A program made the position numbers and the translations under genes. Shown one piece after another: positions 18,101 through 33,100 of a DNA stretch of 64,000 bases. Positions within the stretch are counted from its first letter, which is position 1. Each line of letters opens with the position of its first letter. This DNA comes from Gammaproteobacteria bacterium 50_400_T64. Its GTDB lineage: Bacteria > Pseudomonadota > Gammaproteobacteria > Pseudomonadales > Porticoccaceae. The stretch spans positions 161,033 through 225,032 of the forward strand of contig MAAS01000029.1 in NCBI GenBank assembly GCA_002162755.1, read 5' to 3'. The notes beneath the pieces were generated by a model. It saw only the letters and a list, made by a program, of their open reading frames with translations. It was not told the DNA's origin and ran no database searches.

Positions 18101-21100
18101 TACTCTTAAGGTTGATAGTACGCATGCTGATACGCTTGTCGTTGATGCGAGTAACCTGAATGCCGGGGATCAAGTTACAGTCGACCTTGATGGCGCGACC
18201 GATGATACCGTTGTCATCGAAGGTTTTTCGAGTACCGGTAGGGTGGCGCAAAGTTCACTAGGTTGGATTGCGTTTACCAATGGCGCTGGTATCTACGAAC
18301 TGAAGCACCACGGTGGTATTACCCTGGAAGAAGACCTGGTATACGGTTCTGGCAAGCTTGTCTTTAATGCTGAAAATGAAAATGGTTATTCAGACGGATA
18401 TACGTTTGAATCAGCGGGTTATAATCTGAATACTGCTGCTGGCAACGGTAGCATTACCATTAAAGCCGACCACATTAAAATCGAGAGTGGTACGGTTATT
18501 AATGCGGGTACGGGTGATGTCACACTTGAAGCCATTAATGACCGAGCGATCTGGACCAGCGGTTTTTACGATTACGATTATATTGATGTTGATATAGATA
18601 TCGAAACAGCCACATCCATATCTGGTGGCTTAATCGTTATTAAGGCTGTTGCCGATAGTCAGAAGTATTTTGATGCGGATGATTTCGGCGGCGGCGATGC
18701 TGGGGCTTTATTAGCAACAGGTTTTAATGGTGTTGTTGGAGCTTCAGAAACATCATTGTTTGTCGGCATATCGGTATCAAAATCTTATGCTGATATTGAC
18801 GTTGCTAGCGGTGCAAGCATAACCGGCTCAAGTATTGATATTGATGCAAAAGCAAATATTGCTGTTAATGCGGCACCAATTTCCGTTGGCGCGGGCATTG
18901 CTGTGGGCTATGGCGACACCCGAGCAAAAATCGATATTAGTGGCTCCCTGCACTCCACCGCTGGCGATGTGGCGCTGGCAACCAGTACTCACAATATTAT
19001 GGATGTTGTTGCTGATGCCAGTGCAATTGCAACGGCATCAGGTGCGGTTGCAATATCCGTGCTGGACTCTCTTTCTGAAATTCATTTGACTGACAACTCC
19101 ACTGTGTTGGTTACCGATGGCAATCTAATCCTCAATGCTGATTCAGTCGACCAAACGCGCAACATGGCCCGTGCTACGGCGGGTAAAGATGGTGCTATTG
19201 GCATTGCTCTGGCGATTGATTACCAAGACACCCAAACGAATGCATATATTGATGGTGTCGTCGATGTTAATGCCGGGGCTGTAAATACCGGCAATATCGA
19301 GGTAAGTACCGAGCATGAGAAGAAAAATGTAGATATTAATCGACTATTTTTTATTCCGGCGTCTGCTGGCGGTGTTGAGGCAACGAGCATTGTTGGTGAT
19401 GATAAAACCGGTGAATACTTGGATGATGCCAAGTCGTCAGTTATTGAGAAAGCGACATCGTGGGCTACTACGCCTATTGCTACCTACTTGAAAGGCTTTT
19501 TTCCGACGTCAGACAGTGCGTGGGATTTCGACATCTCTGCATCCCTGGCAATTTCTATTGATATCAACAGAGCCGATTCCCGCATTGGTGAAACGATAGA
19601 CGATAATAATGGGAAATATGCTGATGTTGAGGCCGACGGACAAGTCTTTGTTGTCTCCACTATAGAAGCCCGCCCCAAAGTGGCGGCCAATGCATCATCC
19701 ACTGATGATGGGCATTCACAGGGTAAGGAGCCAGCTTCTACTGGTATTGCTGTGGCGATTGCCCACCAGACTTTAATTAATGACGCAGATGCCAGTATTG
19801 GTGTTAATGCTGAACTTGATGCGAAAGATAAAATCACACTGAAAGCGGAAGCCTTAAATGAGATCGACCCCTGGGGTTTGTGGGGTGCTAACTTAATATC
19901 GCCATTCCTGGATTCTAATCGTGAAGCCGATTTCACGACTGAGGATGCAGAGGAACAAACAATATCTACCGATCAAACTGTTGATGTGAAGGGGAATATC
20001 GCGGAGGGCAAAGGCGAGCAGGGCAGCCGCTACCAGTATATTGGCCTGAGTGATCGAGTAATTAATGACTTGTCCCTGGAAGATTTTACCAATGAGACCT
20101 ATTGGGAAAATCTGGGCAATGCCTCTTTCGATACGGGCATGACCTTTGTTAGAAATTTGTCTGGCTATATCAATAATAATCTTGGGTTTAACGCGACCTT
20201 CGATGGCTTCGCAAGTTCGTCCAGTGAAGGCCAAAAGTCTGCTAAGGCAGGGAGCGTAGTGGTACTGGTACTAACGGAAGAGGCTGATGCGCGTATTTAT
20301 GATGGCGCAAAAATAAATCAGGATGACAATGGTGTCAGTGATGCTGATGACTTTGACACCGGTAATCGTGATGTGATTCTGCAGGCGAAAGGTATTAATC
20401 ACGCGATCGTTGCAGCGGGTAATGTTTTCCCTTCTTTGCCGACTGGATCAGGCCAGGATACTAAAGACAGTAGTAGTGCAACGGGCGTATCAGTAACTGT
20501 CGTGGTTAGTATCGCCGATATAAACGCCAAAATTCATGATGGGGTACAGCTCTATGCTGATAGCCTCGAGCTTGATGCTGATACGACTACGCTAACCGTT
20601 AATCTGGCTGTGGCCGGCGGTGCAGCAGGTGATGGTGGTTCCTATAACGGCTCTCTCCTATTCAATGCTATAGATAACGATACGCTGGCACAAATAGATA
20701 ACGGTGCGACAATAGTTGTTGGTTCAAATAAAGCCAGCGATGGCACATCTTCTCTGGTAGTTAATGCTCAAGACTCTGCATATTTGATTGGTATTGCAGG
20801 GGCGGTTTCTAAGTCTGAATCTGTTGGTTTTGGCGCCTCAGTCGCAACCAATATTGTGCTGCGCAATACAGATGCGGTTATTGGTAATAAGCACGATAAC
20901 GATACGGTTGGCACCTTGGGTAGCGTTACTGTTGAGGGCGACATTCATGTCTCTGCACTCAACGACGGTTTTATTGGTGCTTTTGCTATTTCTGGTGCGG
21001 TAACCTCATCTAATCCTGGAAAAACACCGGCCAATGGAACGGGGGGCACTCAAGGTAGCGATGGTTCAAAACAGAGCAGCCAGGATTTAGCGAGCTGGCA

Positions 21101-24100
21101 AAGTAACTGGGCTTCTGTGATTGGCGAAATGAAAACCAGTGAAAAGTTTAAGGATGCGGGTGATGCGGGTAAAGCGTCGGGGTCCAAGACAGGTTGGGGT
21201 GTCTCGGGTGCGGTTACTGTTAATGTCACTAATGATGATGCGCGTGCTTACATTCACGATTTAGATGTAATTGATGCTGGCGATGTAACATTAAATGCCC
21301 AAAACATAACAAATATGGCATCTGTTGCGGGTGCAGTGTCGTATTCAAAAGGTAGTGGTACTACGAGTTCGCGAGCTATCGCAGGCGCTATTGGCGTCAA
21401 TGTACTGTGGGGTAGTACCGAAGCCGTCATCGATAATGTTCAGCTGCTAACAGCGGCATCGTTGAATCTGGATGCTGCCCGTACGGGGAGCATCATCGCT
21501 ATTTCAGCCAGTGTTGGTGCCGCTACGGGTCGAAGCGGCGTTGCAATGGCGGGTTCTGTATCGGTTAACAATGCCAGTTATATTATAAAAACCGCAATGA
21601 AAAATATTGGCAACAGTGTGGATGATGGTGCTGATGCCAATATCGCCGGTAGTATTGATCTACTTGCCAAGGATGGAACTGATCTGGTGATGATTGCTGG
21701 TTCTGGTGGCTTTGGCGGTAAGACAGGTGTTGGAGCCTCTGTTGGTTTTGCGCGGATTGCCAACACTATCGAATCGACGCTAGAAAATATCGAGAGTTTA
21801 GAGCATGGCGGTGATGTCAGTGTTCAAGCCGAGAGCGATGATCTTATCGTCTCTGTTACGGGTTCGGCAGGTGTGTCTACCGGCGGAGGTTCTAAGGGCT
21901 ACGGTATAGCGGGTACGTTTAATCTGAATTTTATCGCTAATACCATCACTGCTCAGATGGTTAATGTTGAAAGTCTAGATACCTCGACCGGTGACGTTGA
22001 GGTGTTTGCCACTGATGATTCCGCTATGTTTGCCTTTGCGGGTGGTGTTGGTATTGGTAAAAATGCAGGCTTGGGTATTGCGTTTGCGATGAATTACTTC
22101 GCCAATACTATTACTGCCAAAATCAATAATTCAATATTACGCAATGCCGGTTCTGTCACGGTGCATGCGTTAGAAAATGGCTGGTCGGCTACGGCCGCTG
22201 TTGGTGGCGCAGGGTCGGAAAAGCTGGCGCTTGCGGGTGGTATTGCCGTTACTGAAACAAAGAATATTGTTGAAGCCTATATTAGCGGGCGTAGCATTAT
22301 TGATGTTGCCGACAGCGTGACCGTACAAGCTGCTGATAGCTCTTTGACAGTTAATGTCGCTGGCGGCCTTGCCTTTTCGTCCAAAGGTGCTTTGGGGGCA
22401 TCGATTGGTGCCAACCTGATCTTCAATCAAATTACGGCCAATATCGATAGTTCTGATGTCACTTCAGACAATGGGGGGGTTAATGTTTTTGCCACCTCTG
22501 ACACCACGTTGGTCAGCGTTACCATTGGCGGGGCTGGTGCGAGTAATCTCGCGATTGGTGGCGCTATTTCCGTCAATCAAGTGAAAAATAACACCACTGC
22601 TTCAATTACCGATTCTGACAATTGGGATGACAATAAAGTATCTGCACTTGGTGATGTGCTCATCGCTGCCGCAGACAGTACGACGATGGTTGTGGTTGCG
22701 GGGGGCGCTGCAGGTTCGGGTAAAGCTGCTGTTGGTGCCGCTATTGCCACGACAGAAGTGGCGAGCACTATTAAAGCTTACATCAGTAGCGCTAATGTCA
22801 CTTCAACGGCTGGCGGTATCGATGTAACGGCAGGTTTTGCGCCACGAGCTGATGATGTGGATCTTGATGCACTGGGCGTTGATGTCGCAGCCCTGCCAGA
22901 TGATACAGACCTGGGTTCGCAAATTATTAATGTTGCATTAGCCGGTGCTGGCGGTGGTAACTTCGCTGCCGGTGGCGCGATTAACCTTAACTGGTTGAAG
23001 AATCGCGTTGAAGCCTATATTGACGACGGTGCTGTCGTCACCACATCGGCCGCCGGCAAAGATATTAATGTGAAGGCCAAAGATGACGCCAGCATTATTA
23101 GTATCGCTCTGGGTGTGGCGGGTGGCGGCACGGCTGCCGGTGGTGCTGCAATTTCTTACAATTACATCGGCGGTGATCCGGGTAATCCATCCCGTGAAGT
23201 GCCTTCTGACCCAGCGGCAAATAATGCCGGCTATGTTTTGTCTTATATTTCCGGGGCAACAGTTGATGCCCGGGCTGGTAGTGTCAATGTCTTTGCCGAT
23301 GCCAATGCGTTGATTGTTAACGTCTCTGTTGCCGGTGCTGGTGGCGGGACGGCTGCATTTGCCGGCTCCGTTTCCATCAACTTTATGCGCAATGTGGTGC
23401 AGGCACAGATTAAAAATGGTGCTGATGTCGACGCGTATAACAGCGTCAACGTGCTGGCGACAACGAGCCCTTTAATGGTGATTGTCGCGGGTGCAGGATC
23501 TGGCGGGGGCACGGGTGCCGTGGGCCTGGCTTCTGCCACCAATGACATGGTGTCTGATATTGAGGCAAGCATAGAAGGCGCTGGAACCGATGTAACAGCC
23601 GCCACCGGCGATATTTTCGTGGTCGCTAGCATCATCGATAACAATACATCGCCAAGTGTCACGCTGTCTTCTGACGCTGACCCTAGTACAGAAGATACGC
23701 AATTTGATGCGCAAATCTGGTCGTTCGCTGTCAGTGGCTCTGGCGGAGGTACGGGTGCGGGTGCCGGTTCCCTGTCGCTGAACTGGATACGCAACAACAT
23801 AACTGCACATATATCGGATGGCGCGACAGCGAATGCCACCGCTGATGGTGCGACTGTGGCTGTGCGTGCCGACGACAAGTCTACGATGAATACCCTGGCC
23901 GGTGCTGGCGCAGGCGCAGGCGCGGCGGCAATTGGTGCGTCCATTGCCTATAACTATGTCGGCGGCAATCCGGACGACCCTGATTCAGCAGGTCGAAACC
24001 AGATTAAAGCCTACATCGATAACGCCACGATTAATGCGGATAGTCTGACGGTTGCGGCGGATTCGACCTCTGATATTAATAACCTCAGTATTGCCGGTAG

Positions 24101-27100
24101 CGGCGCAGGCACCTTTGCCGGTGCCGGTGCTCTGTCACTGAACTGGATTCGTAAAAATATTGATGCACGTGTCAGCGGTGCTGATATTAACGTCACGGGT
24201 AATGTCGACATTAATGCCACAGACAACTCGGGCATACATGCTATTGCGGGCCAGGCGACCGGTGCTGGAGCCGTCGCCGTCGGTGCTGCGGTCGCTTATA
24301 ACGATATCGCTAACACCATTACGGCCGCGGTAGACAGCGCTAGTGATATCACGGTGGACAATGTCTCTGCCGGTAATATTGCGCTGCAAGCGCGTTCTGC
24401 GGCAACGATAGACACTATTTCTGCCGGGATTTCGGGTTCCGGTACTGTCTCCGTCGCGGGTTCTGGCGGCGGTGCTTTAATCGCTAATACGGTAGCGGCC
24501 TATATTTCCGGGGCTACAGTTTCTACCCCCGATACCTTAACTGTCTTTGCCGAGTCAGCCGATACCATTGCCTCCTACGGCGGTACGCTTGCCGCCTCCG
24601 GTGCCGTTGGTGCGGGTGTGACCGCCTTTGTAAATCTGCTGTCTTCGACGACCAGTGCTTATATTAGTCATGATTCCAGTATTACTGCCCTGGGTGTCAA
24701 TGCCGGGGTTGTCGACAACTGGGCCGATAATGGCGACGGCAGCGAAACGTTTATTGATGATGAAAGCGTCAGGGGTGTGGTTGTTGTTGCCAATACGGCA
24801 AATGATATCGACGCTATTGCCGTGACCATCGGCGCTGCCGGTGTCGTGGGTATTGCCGGTAATCTGGTGGTTAACCATGTCGCGACTACCACCGAGGCTT
24901 ACGTCAGCGACTCCTCTATTAATACCGATCAACGCCTACGCGTGATGGCTCATCAAACCACCGATATTGACAGTGGCGGTGGTGCCCTGGGCGGAGGACA
25001 AGTCGGCCTGGGTGTGGCGATAGATACCAGTATTGTCAACAATACGACTCGTGCTTATATCGCCGATGATGACGTGGCAACCGACATTGATAGCATTTTT
25101 GCACGGCAGGTTGATGTCACTTCGGTGTCGCGCGAAACCCTGAATAGTGTGGCTGTTGGTGTTGGTGTGGGCCTCTATTTTGGTGGTGCGGGTGTTGCCT
25201 CGGTAGTGAAGAGCACTTCTCGTACCGATGCCTTTATTCGACTGGCTAATATCACCGCGACTCAAGATATCGATGTCGATGCGCTGTCTTATGTTTACGG
25301 CGCTATTGATGATGGAGCTGTGAGCGTTGGTTTTGTTGGGGTCGGTGGCACGGTTTCTGTGGGTATTTTTGAAGGTACCACTAATGCCTATGTTGCCGGC
25401 GCTACCTTGGTTGCGGGTAATGATGTTTCTGTCCATGCCGATGCCTTCGAAGAAGCCTCGGTGATTGCAGCCGCCGGTTCAGCAGGGGTTGGTGCTCTGA
25501 CCGGTACCGTGGGTGTATTGGTTATTGCGTCTGACACCTCCGCCTGGATTGGCGACGATACGGTAAGTGGCAGCCATGCCGATGTGCGGGCTGACAATGA
25601 TGTGCTGGTGACTGCCGATAGTCGTACCGATGTCAATCAACGGGGTGATCGTCTTGAATTAGTGGGTGCTGTTGCCTTAGGCGGGGTGGGCGTTGGTGCC
25701 TCGGTGGATGTGATTACGGTTAACAACAGCACAACGGCATTTATTGGTAGCGATACTTATATTTCTGCAGTTCGCAATGTCGACATTCATGCGAATGCCG
25801 ATCGTAATTTAGCTTCTACCGTTGTGGCTTTTGCCGCCGGTGCTGCCTTCGGAATTAGTGGTGCAGTATCGGTCATCAGTGTCGGCGCTGGGGTCACTGG
25901 TGATGGGGCTGACTCTGTTAATCCCGCTCAAGATTCTATCGACGCTGTCTTGACCGGTTCTACCTCGGGCTACAGTACGGCATCACGCTACACTCATCTG
26001 GATGGCTCTAAGTCACTACTGCAGGGCGATACGCTCGATGCGGCAAACGGCCTGCGCTACCGCTTTGTGGGTGACGACAATACCACTTTAAATCTGGCAG
26101 TAGCCCCATCGGGTTCTAACTGGGAGCTGGCAGGAGACAGTCAAACGGCGAGCGATAGTGCCAGTAAGCTATTTACGGGTGCGGCAGATCACTCCACCGA
26201 TGTACTGACAAATATCGGTAAAAATACAACCGTTGATATTGAGCCGGCCTACACGGGCACCGGCGATACGGCTGCGATTATAGGCAATCGTTACGAATAT
26301 ATCGGCGATACGACGTTGGTCGTGAGTGGCTGGGATGCGGTCGATTTTAGTGATGACACACTGTGGCTGGATCTGGGTAAGCAACAGAAATTTTTTGATA
26401 ACTCTGAAGATAGCAAAGCGGATAGAACCTCTGCCGTTGTCTCTCGTGGAGACTCCGCCGCTAACAGTAATTTGTTTACGGTCGATCTGGATGCCAGTGT
26501 TGATGTGAGCGGTACCACCGCCTTTATTGGTAGCAATGCTAGCGTGAATACCACAAATGGCGATATTACCGTTGTTGCCGATGAGCATGTCGATCTCGAT
26601 ATCACGACGGGTGCTGGGGCCGTTGGCGGAGGTTACAGTATTGGTGGCTCGGTAGCCGTTGCCAGTTTAAGTAGCGAAACGTCGGCATTTATTGCCGCTA
26701 ACGCAGCGCTGAGTGCGGGTGATGACATTGTGATTAGCGCCACCTATACCAACGATGTCGACCTGAATGCCTACGGCGGCACTGCAGGGGCAGTGGGTCT
26801 TGGTGCCCAGGTTGCTGTCGTCAATGACAGTAGCAATCAGTCGGCTTATACGGCAGACAGCGCTACTCAGAGTAATGGTGTCGACATACTGAAGGCCGAT
26901 AGTGTTTCAGTTACCGCGCAAGGGATTCGCGATATTAAGGTTGAAGCCAAAGGCGTGGCTGTGGGTGGTCTTGCCGCCGGTGCTGCGATTGGTGATGTGA
27001 CGGTAGGCGGAAGCACCGAAGCGTATTTAGGGTCATTCACACAAGTGGGTGTCGGTACGCAAAATGGTGTGGCTGTTTCGGTTGGCTATCTCAGTATTTC

Positions 27101-30100
27101 TGCACTCTCGCAAGTGGATATCGAAGAGTCGGTCTGGACGGTTTCGGCGGGTATTGGTGCTGGCTCTGCTAATGTTGCTAATGCTACGTTTAATTCAAAT
27201 ATTACGGCTTATATTGCCGATGGCAGTAATATTGCACTGACAAAAGATCTTACGATTACGGCCCAGGCTACACCTTATATTAAAGCGAAAATTACCGGGG
27301 TTTCTGCGGGCGCAGCAACGGTAGGCGTTTCTCTTGTCGATGTTTTTATTAGCCCCAATATTGTTGCTTCATTGGGTGATCCTGATCTGGACACTTCAGG
27401 TGTCGGGGTTAATGTCAGCGCGCGTAATATCACGGTTAACGCGAAAAACCTGATAGGTGCGAATAACGTAACGGTTGAAACGGAAAGTACATCAGCCTCT
27501 GTTGGTCTCTTACTCGGCATTGATGCCTCGATTAACCTTATTGAAAACAACACTTATGTGCGTGCAGGCGTTGCTGATAATGCCACGCTTGAGGCTGCTC
27601 GTGCCGTCACGGTGCTGGCGCAAAATGAAACTAAACATGAAGCCGAAGCGGGCAGTGGGGCGGGTAGTCTTACGGCTGCTGTGGGCGTTGCTCAGGCAGA
27701 AATCAGCACGGCCACAGAGACGTATGCTTACCTGGATAATAATGTTGAAGTTGATGCGGGTTCATTATCGATTCAGGCCTTGAGCAATAATCATAACTTT
27801 GTAGACCTGATCGCCGGGGCGATTGGTCTTTCTTACAGTGGTGCTGGAGTAAAAGCGAAAACATCGGATACCGCTATCACAAAAACCTGGGTGGGCAATG
27901 TTAGCCCTGGGGGCAGCAACCGCGCCTTTGACAAGATTACCTTAACGGGTGAGCTTCAAAATACGGATGGTACAAGTGGTGAATTTAATATGCTGGCCCA
28001 GCATACGGCAGATTTTGACCACAAGGTTTTAGTCCTTTCTGGTGGCATGCTGTCAGGCTCTGGCACCAATATTGATCATGTTATTGAATTAGATACTGAA
28101 TCACGGGTCGGTGAAAACGTCATTATCTCTGCGAATGATATCGATGTTCGTGCCACGACAAATGTTAATAAAAACCGCGTTAGCGGTCGAAATGTTGACG
28201 CTTATGCCGTCGGTGGCGTGGCAGCAGCAGGTAATGATACGGATGTCAGGCTGGATGTTGATACACAAGTGCTCATTGATAATGGGGCTGAATTATTAGT
28301 TGGCGGCTCGAAAAATAACCCCGGTAATATTCAGTTACACACCCTCAATCAATTTGATCTTGATGATGAGGTCTTGTTTGTCGCTGCGGGTGGTTTAGCG
28401 GGCGTCGGCTCCTATGTAGAAATTATTGCCTCGCAAGATATTTCACGCGTGACAGTCGGGTCTGCGAAACTCGATTCGATCGGCGAGATAAATGTCAGTG
28501 CGCGTGGTAATGCTGATATAGAAATAGAAAATTATACGGAATCCCACGGAGCAGGGACCCTTGCCGTAGGCACGTCTCAGATTACCCTAAGGCCTGATAA
28601 TGATGTGATCTTCAATAGCGGTGCAGACGTGAAATCCGATGGTGATTTACGTATCGGCGCAGGTATTGCCCCCAGCAGTGACTGGTTCTATAACCGCGAT
28701 AGTTATCGCCTGCATTCGACGCTCGAGAACTTTTCTGTAAGCGTGATCCCCATTAGTGACCTTGATGCAGACGCCACGCTGAGTCAGACAAATAATGTCA
28801 CGATTAATAGCGGTGCTGTTTTACAAACAGGTGGTGTAGCGCGCCTTTATGCCGAGGAGCGCGGCACGGGTGATATGAAGGGCCAGTCTGACAGTAGCAA
28901 CTGGGCTAGTGCTTTGAATGACTGGATGAGTGGCACGACATTATCCGGTGGTACTTCTTCATCTGGCGGTACGGGAATTGTACAAATTGATGGTGAAGTG
29001 CATACGGGTATTAACCGAAATGTCGGCTTGAGTCTTACTGAGGATGCAACACAGGCGATTACAGCCACGGGTAGTATTGGCTTTGAAGAAGGCGTCATGA
29101 AGAATGAATCTTCATTGGCAAAAGATCTTATTTTTGCTCAGGAAATGCTGGCGAAATATAGCGATGGAACATCGACGGTTACCGATATTGAGGCTTTTTA
29201 CCAGGACGAAATTGTGCGTCTTGAACAGGAATTAAAAGACCTGGGCTTGTGGAGCAGTGTCAGCGATACCTATTCGGAAGTGGATGTACGCACTATTATT
29301 GTGGAGCCGATTTTAGCGCAGGCAGGTTATATCGATGTAATCGGTGATCGCCTGGTTAGCTCTGGTTCGGGTGTGCTTGATGCTCCGGGTGATGCGAATG
29401 TGAGCATTATCAACAATACCTCGGCCTTCTTAATACTGTCCGATATTAATATTCCGGATACTATTGGTGGGGTGCGTTTTAACAGTGAAGTTGTCGCGAC
29501 GAATACAGAAATAGCCAATAAAAACACGGGTAATACCTCGGCTAATTTCCAGATAATTACCGATAACGCAACCAATAACTCGCCGCTGATTACCATTTTG
29601 AACCAGCCCAGTATCGGTCGTTGGCCACAGCCCGATATAACGCTGGGCGGCGATGTATTTAATTATCGTGGCGAAGTTAATATCACCAATACTGACAATA
29701 ACGGTGCCGGTAATATTTACATTGAAGGTAATATTGGCGCGGCTAACCTGCAGATAACCGCGGGCGGAACTCTGAACGTTACCGGCGTGACACGTTTTCA
29801 AACTGGTAGTGAAGGTTATTCAGTCGTTAATCCCTTCACCAGTACTAATCTCAATGGCGAATATGGCTCAAGTTCGGCAAATGATACAAAAACAGATGCT
29901 GAGATTTTAGCCGCATTAAAGGCAAGCTCCCCCAGCAATGTAGTGATTGCCGATCGCATTGTTATTGATGCCGCCTGGGTTCATTTGAATGGTGTGCTGC
30001 AGAGTGGTGAAGAGGCCAAATCATTAACGATTGGTGTGGAGGCCGATAGCTTTATTAATGGCCTGGGTGAGAAGTCGGGTCGAGTCTGGATGTCTACATG

Positions 30101-33100
30101 GGAGCAGGCAACCTTTGATGTTAACCATGATGGAATAATCGATAGCGCCGACCAGGTGCAAAAAAGTCTCTATAACAATTTCAATGTTTTCTATGATACC
30201 GACACTGGCAATATAGAAGTTGATGATGTGGCAATCACCGGTGGATATATTGATATCACCGGTAATATTACCAACATTGGTGCTGGTGAAATTCGTGTGT
30301 TGGGTGGCTATGGTGACATCAATATCACTAATACCACTGCCCATAATGTTGTCGTCGGTCGTATTGATAATTCCAGCCGAGGGCTGGGCAAGTTAATCCT
30401 TAAAGACACCCTCAGGGGCAGCGATGCTAACCCCCTGATTACTATTTACACCATGGATGAAAATGGTGTGAGAATGAATAGCGGTAGCTATAACACCGAT
30501 ACGTCTCAGCCATTTTATTATTCGCCTGAAGCCGGTGTGCGCTATGGCTATGTGATTAATGAGGAAACAGGCACTTATTACTATACAAAAGAATCACAAT
30601 CTTCATGGTTGGGTATCGATTGGCTGGCGAAAGATCCTGAAGATGTCCATTGGGATCATGGGCCTATCTCGTTGTCATCAACGCTGTCCGATGAAGGGCC
30701 GTATTTTTATATTGATAAAAGCACCGGTGTTATTGACGATGAATACACTTATCTCGCCAGTACACCCATAACACTGACTGACGAAACGCGAGTGGTTAGA
30801 GAGTGGGAAACCAGTACCTGGTATGGGAAAAAGACTTATCACACAAAACTTGAGCGTACGGTCGGCCAGAGTCTGACCCATACCCATACACTCAAGGCTG
30901 ATCATTTAATTAAAATCTCCTTTTTAGGGGATCAATCTTCGGGTGATATTTCACTGACGTCGACCGCTAATGGTGCCGATTTTATATTGACCGAATCCCT
31001 TGTTAATAGAACGGGCACGACGAGTGTTATTACAAATGGCGCCATTGTTTCAGGTGAGGCGGCAACGGTTGGTGGTGTAAATATTCAATTATTAGCGACG
31101 GGATCTATTGGTTCGCAATACCTGTCAACTTCTGACGTCAACGCTGACGGGGTTGTTGATGAGAAGGACTGGGTTGTTGAGGCGGTTTATACCGAACAGG
31201 TCGATACCGCTGCCGCCAGTTTGCTTGCCATTAGTGCAACTGGCGAAGTTCATATCAGTGAAAAAACCGGTGGCTTGTTGTTGGATCGAGTGGAGTCGAC
31301 TAACAATTCAGTGATTACAATATCGGCCAACAGCATTACACAGGCATCCAGTATGTCCGGTGCCGTGAATGTTAAGGGTGGTGCTATCACCTTAAATGCT
31401 GATGCTGGCACCATTGGTGAAAGTATAATTTCCTCGTTATTAATTTCGACGTCCGACAGTCATACAAGTCTCTTAAATGCGAGTGCGACGGGCGATGTTT
31501 ATCTCACAGAAGCCGGTAGTGATTTACGCGCTGATAGAGTTGCGTCTCTTTCGGGTGATGTGTGGATTGATGTGCTCAATGGCAGTTTCATCGATGGGAA
31601 TTCTGAAGAAACAGTTGATATAGATACCATCAATGACTTGCTCGGCGTTTGGCAGGCATTGGAACTGCGTGATGAAGATGATGGCGCTATCGGTGTCAAT
31701 GTTAAATGGGATGAAGCAAAAGATGCATTTACCTACGCCAAAGAATCTGAATATCAGGCGTACTGGAATTATCGCAATAGCTTCTCCGGTGTTTATGACT
31801 CATCACAGACTATTAGTCTGACGACAGATGAAGAGACTTATTATCGCAATCAATATGCCGATCCCGATGGTGCAGATGCCGATAGCGCTATTGAAACTTT
31901 AGTGAATAAAAGAACAACGGAATATCATGACTTGCATCAGGTTTGGGGTTCCGTTACAGCAAATTATGATGCCGCGTATACCTACATTTTAAGTACAACA
32001 GAAAACGCCAAAATTGAAGAAAGCATAAAGATATGGACGCAGGATGAACTGCTAAGCCTGTTTGGTATGGGTATTCTAATGCCCGTGACAAATACGGTGA
32101 CGAGCATTGAGGCAGAGAATGTTTACGCTGCGGGAAATGTGACTATCCGCAGCTATGACAGCATGGGGGCACCTTTCGACGGTGTGGAAATTGATCTTTC
32201 TTCTAAACCCGTACAGCTTACTGATGATGAACGAGTTGCGTTGTTAACCGCAGAGCGGCTAGATATTAATTATTTGGCAGGTGACTTTGTTAATGCCACC
32301 GTTAATTTTATTCATAACGAGAGTGCGGGCGATACCATTGTTCGCACGGATGGCGGTAGCTGGTTTGCCGCTGGTTTTGTAGCCGGTGACGTTATTCGCA
32401 TTTTTGAAACGACGGTTAATAATGGTTCTACGCGCAACACCAGTGAGAGTGGCAGCGTCCTGACAATCGAATCTTTGACTGAGGATACGATTACTTTACG
32501 TACGTCTGATGCGGTTGTTGATGAGGTTCTCCGTGCACTTAAATTTGCTGAGGTGGTTGTCGATCCACTAAGCACCGACGATTTTATCCTCGACCTTACT
32601 TATACCCACAATGAAACGACAGGTGATGTCATTAGCCGCTCTAGTGGAAGCTGGATTGCCGATGGCTTCAGAGATGGTATGCGAATTACCATGTCGGGAA
32701 GCGCTAGTAATAATACTGCTACAGATGCCTTCTATATCATCGATACCGTTAGTGCCGATGTGCTTATTCTATCGTTGGCGACTGAACTGACTGCTGGCAG
32801 TGAGTCGGGAATAACTGTTTCTCGAGCGGTTGAGATTAAAAAAATCTTTGTCGATCAGCGAGATGATGTTGATGTTGAAGTTGTTGGTGGTGCGCTGAAT
32901 GCAACGGCGAATTCGGCGGGTGCAGTTGACGGGGCTTCGATTTATATCGGTTCTACCCGTGATATTTCTTTATCGCAGATTGAATCGAGTGGTGTTGTTC
33001 GTATTAAAACAACGGGGAGTATAACCAACGGGACGGGCGACCAATCAACGGTCAATGTTACGGGTGAAAATATTGTACTGGAAGCTGCGACGGGCTTTAT

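Noticed and set aside
23243-23944. Long reverse-strand open frames inside the giant gene (this one, and others such as 34572-35144 and 36723-37514)
   Set aside because: They mirror the skewed Gly/Asp/Ala codon use of the forward gene and encode low-complexity sequence.
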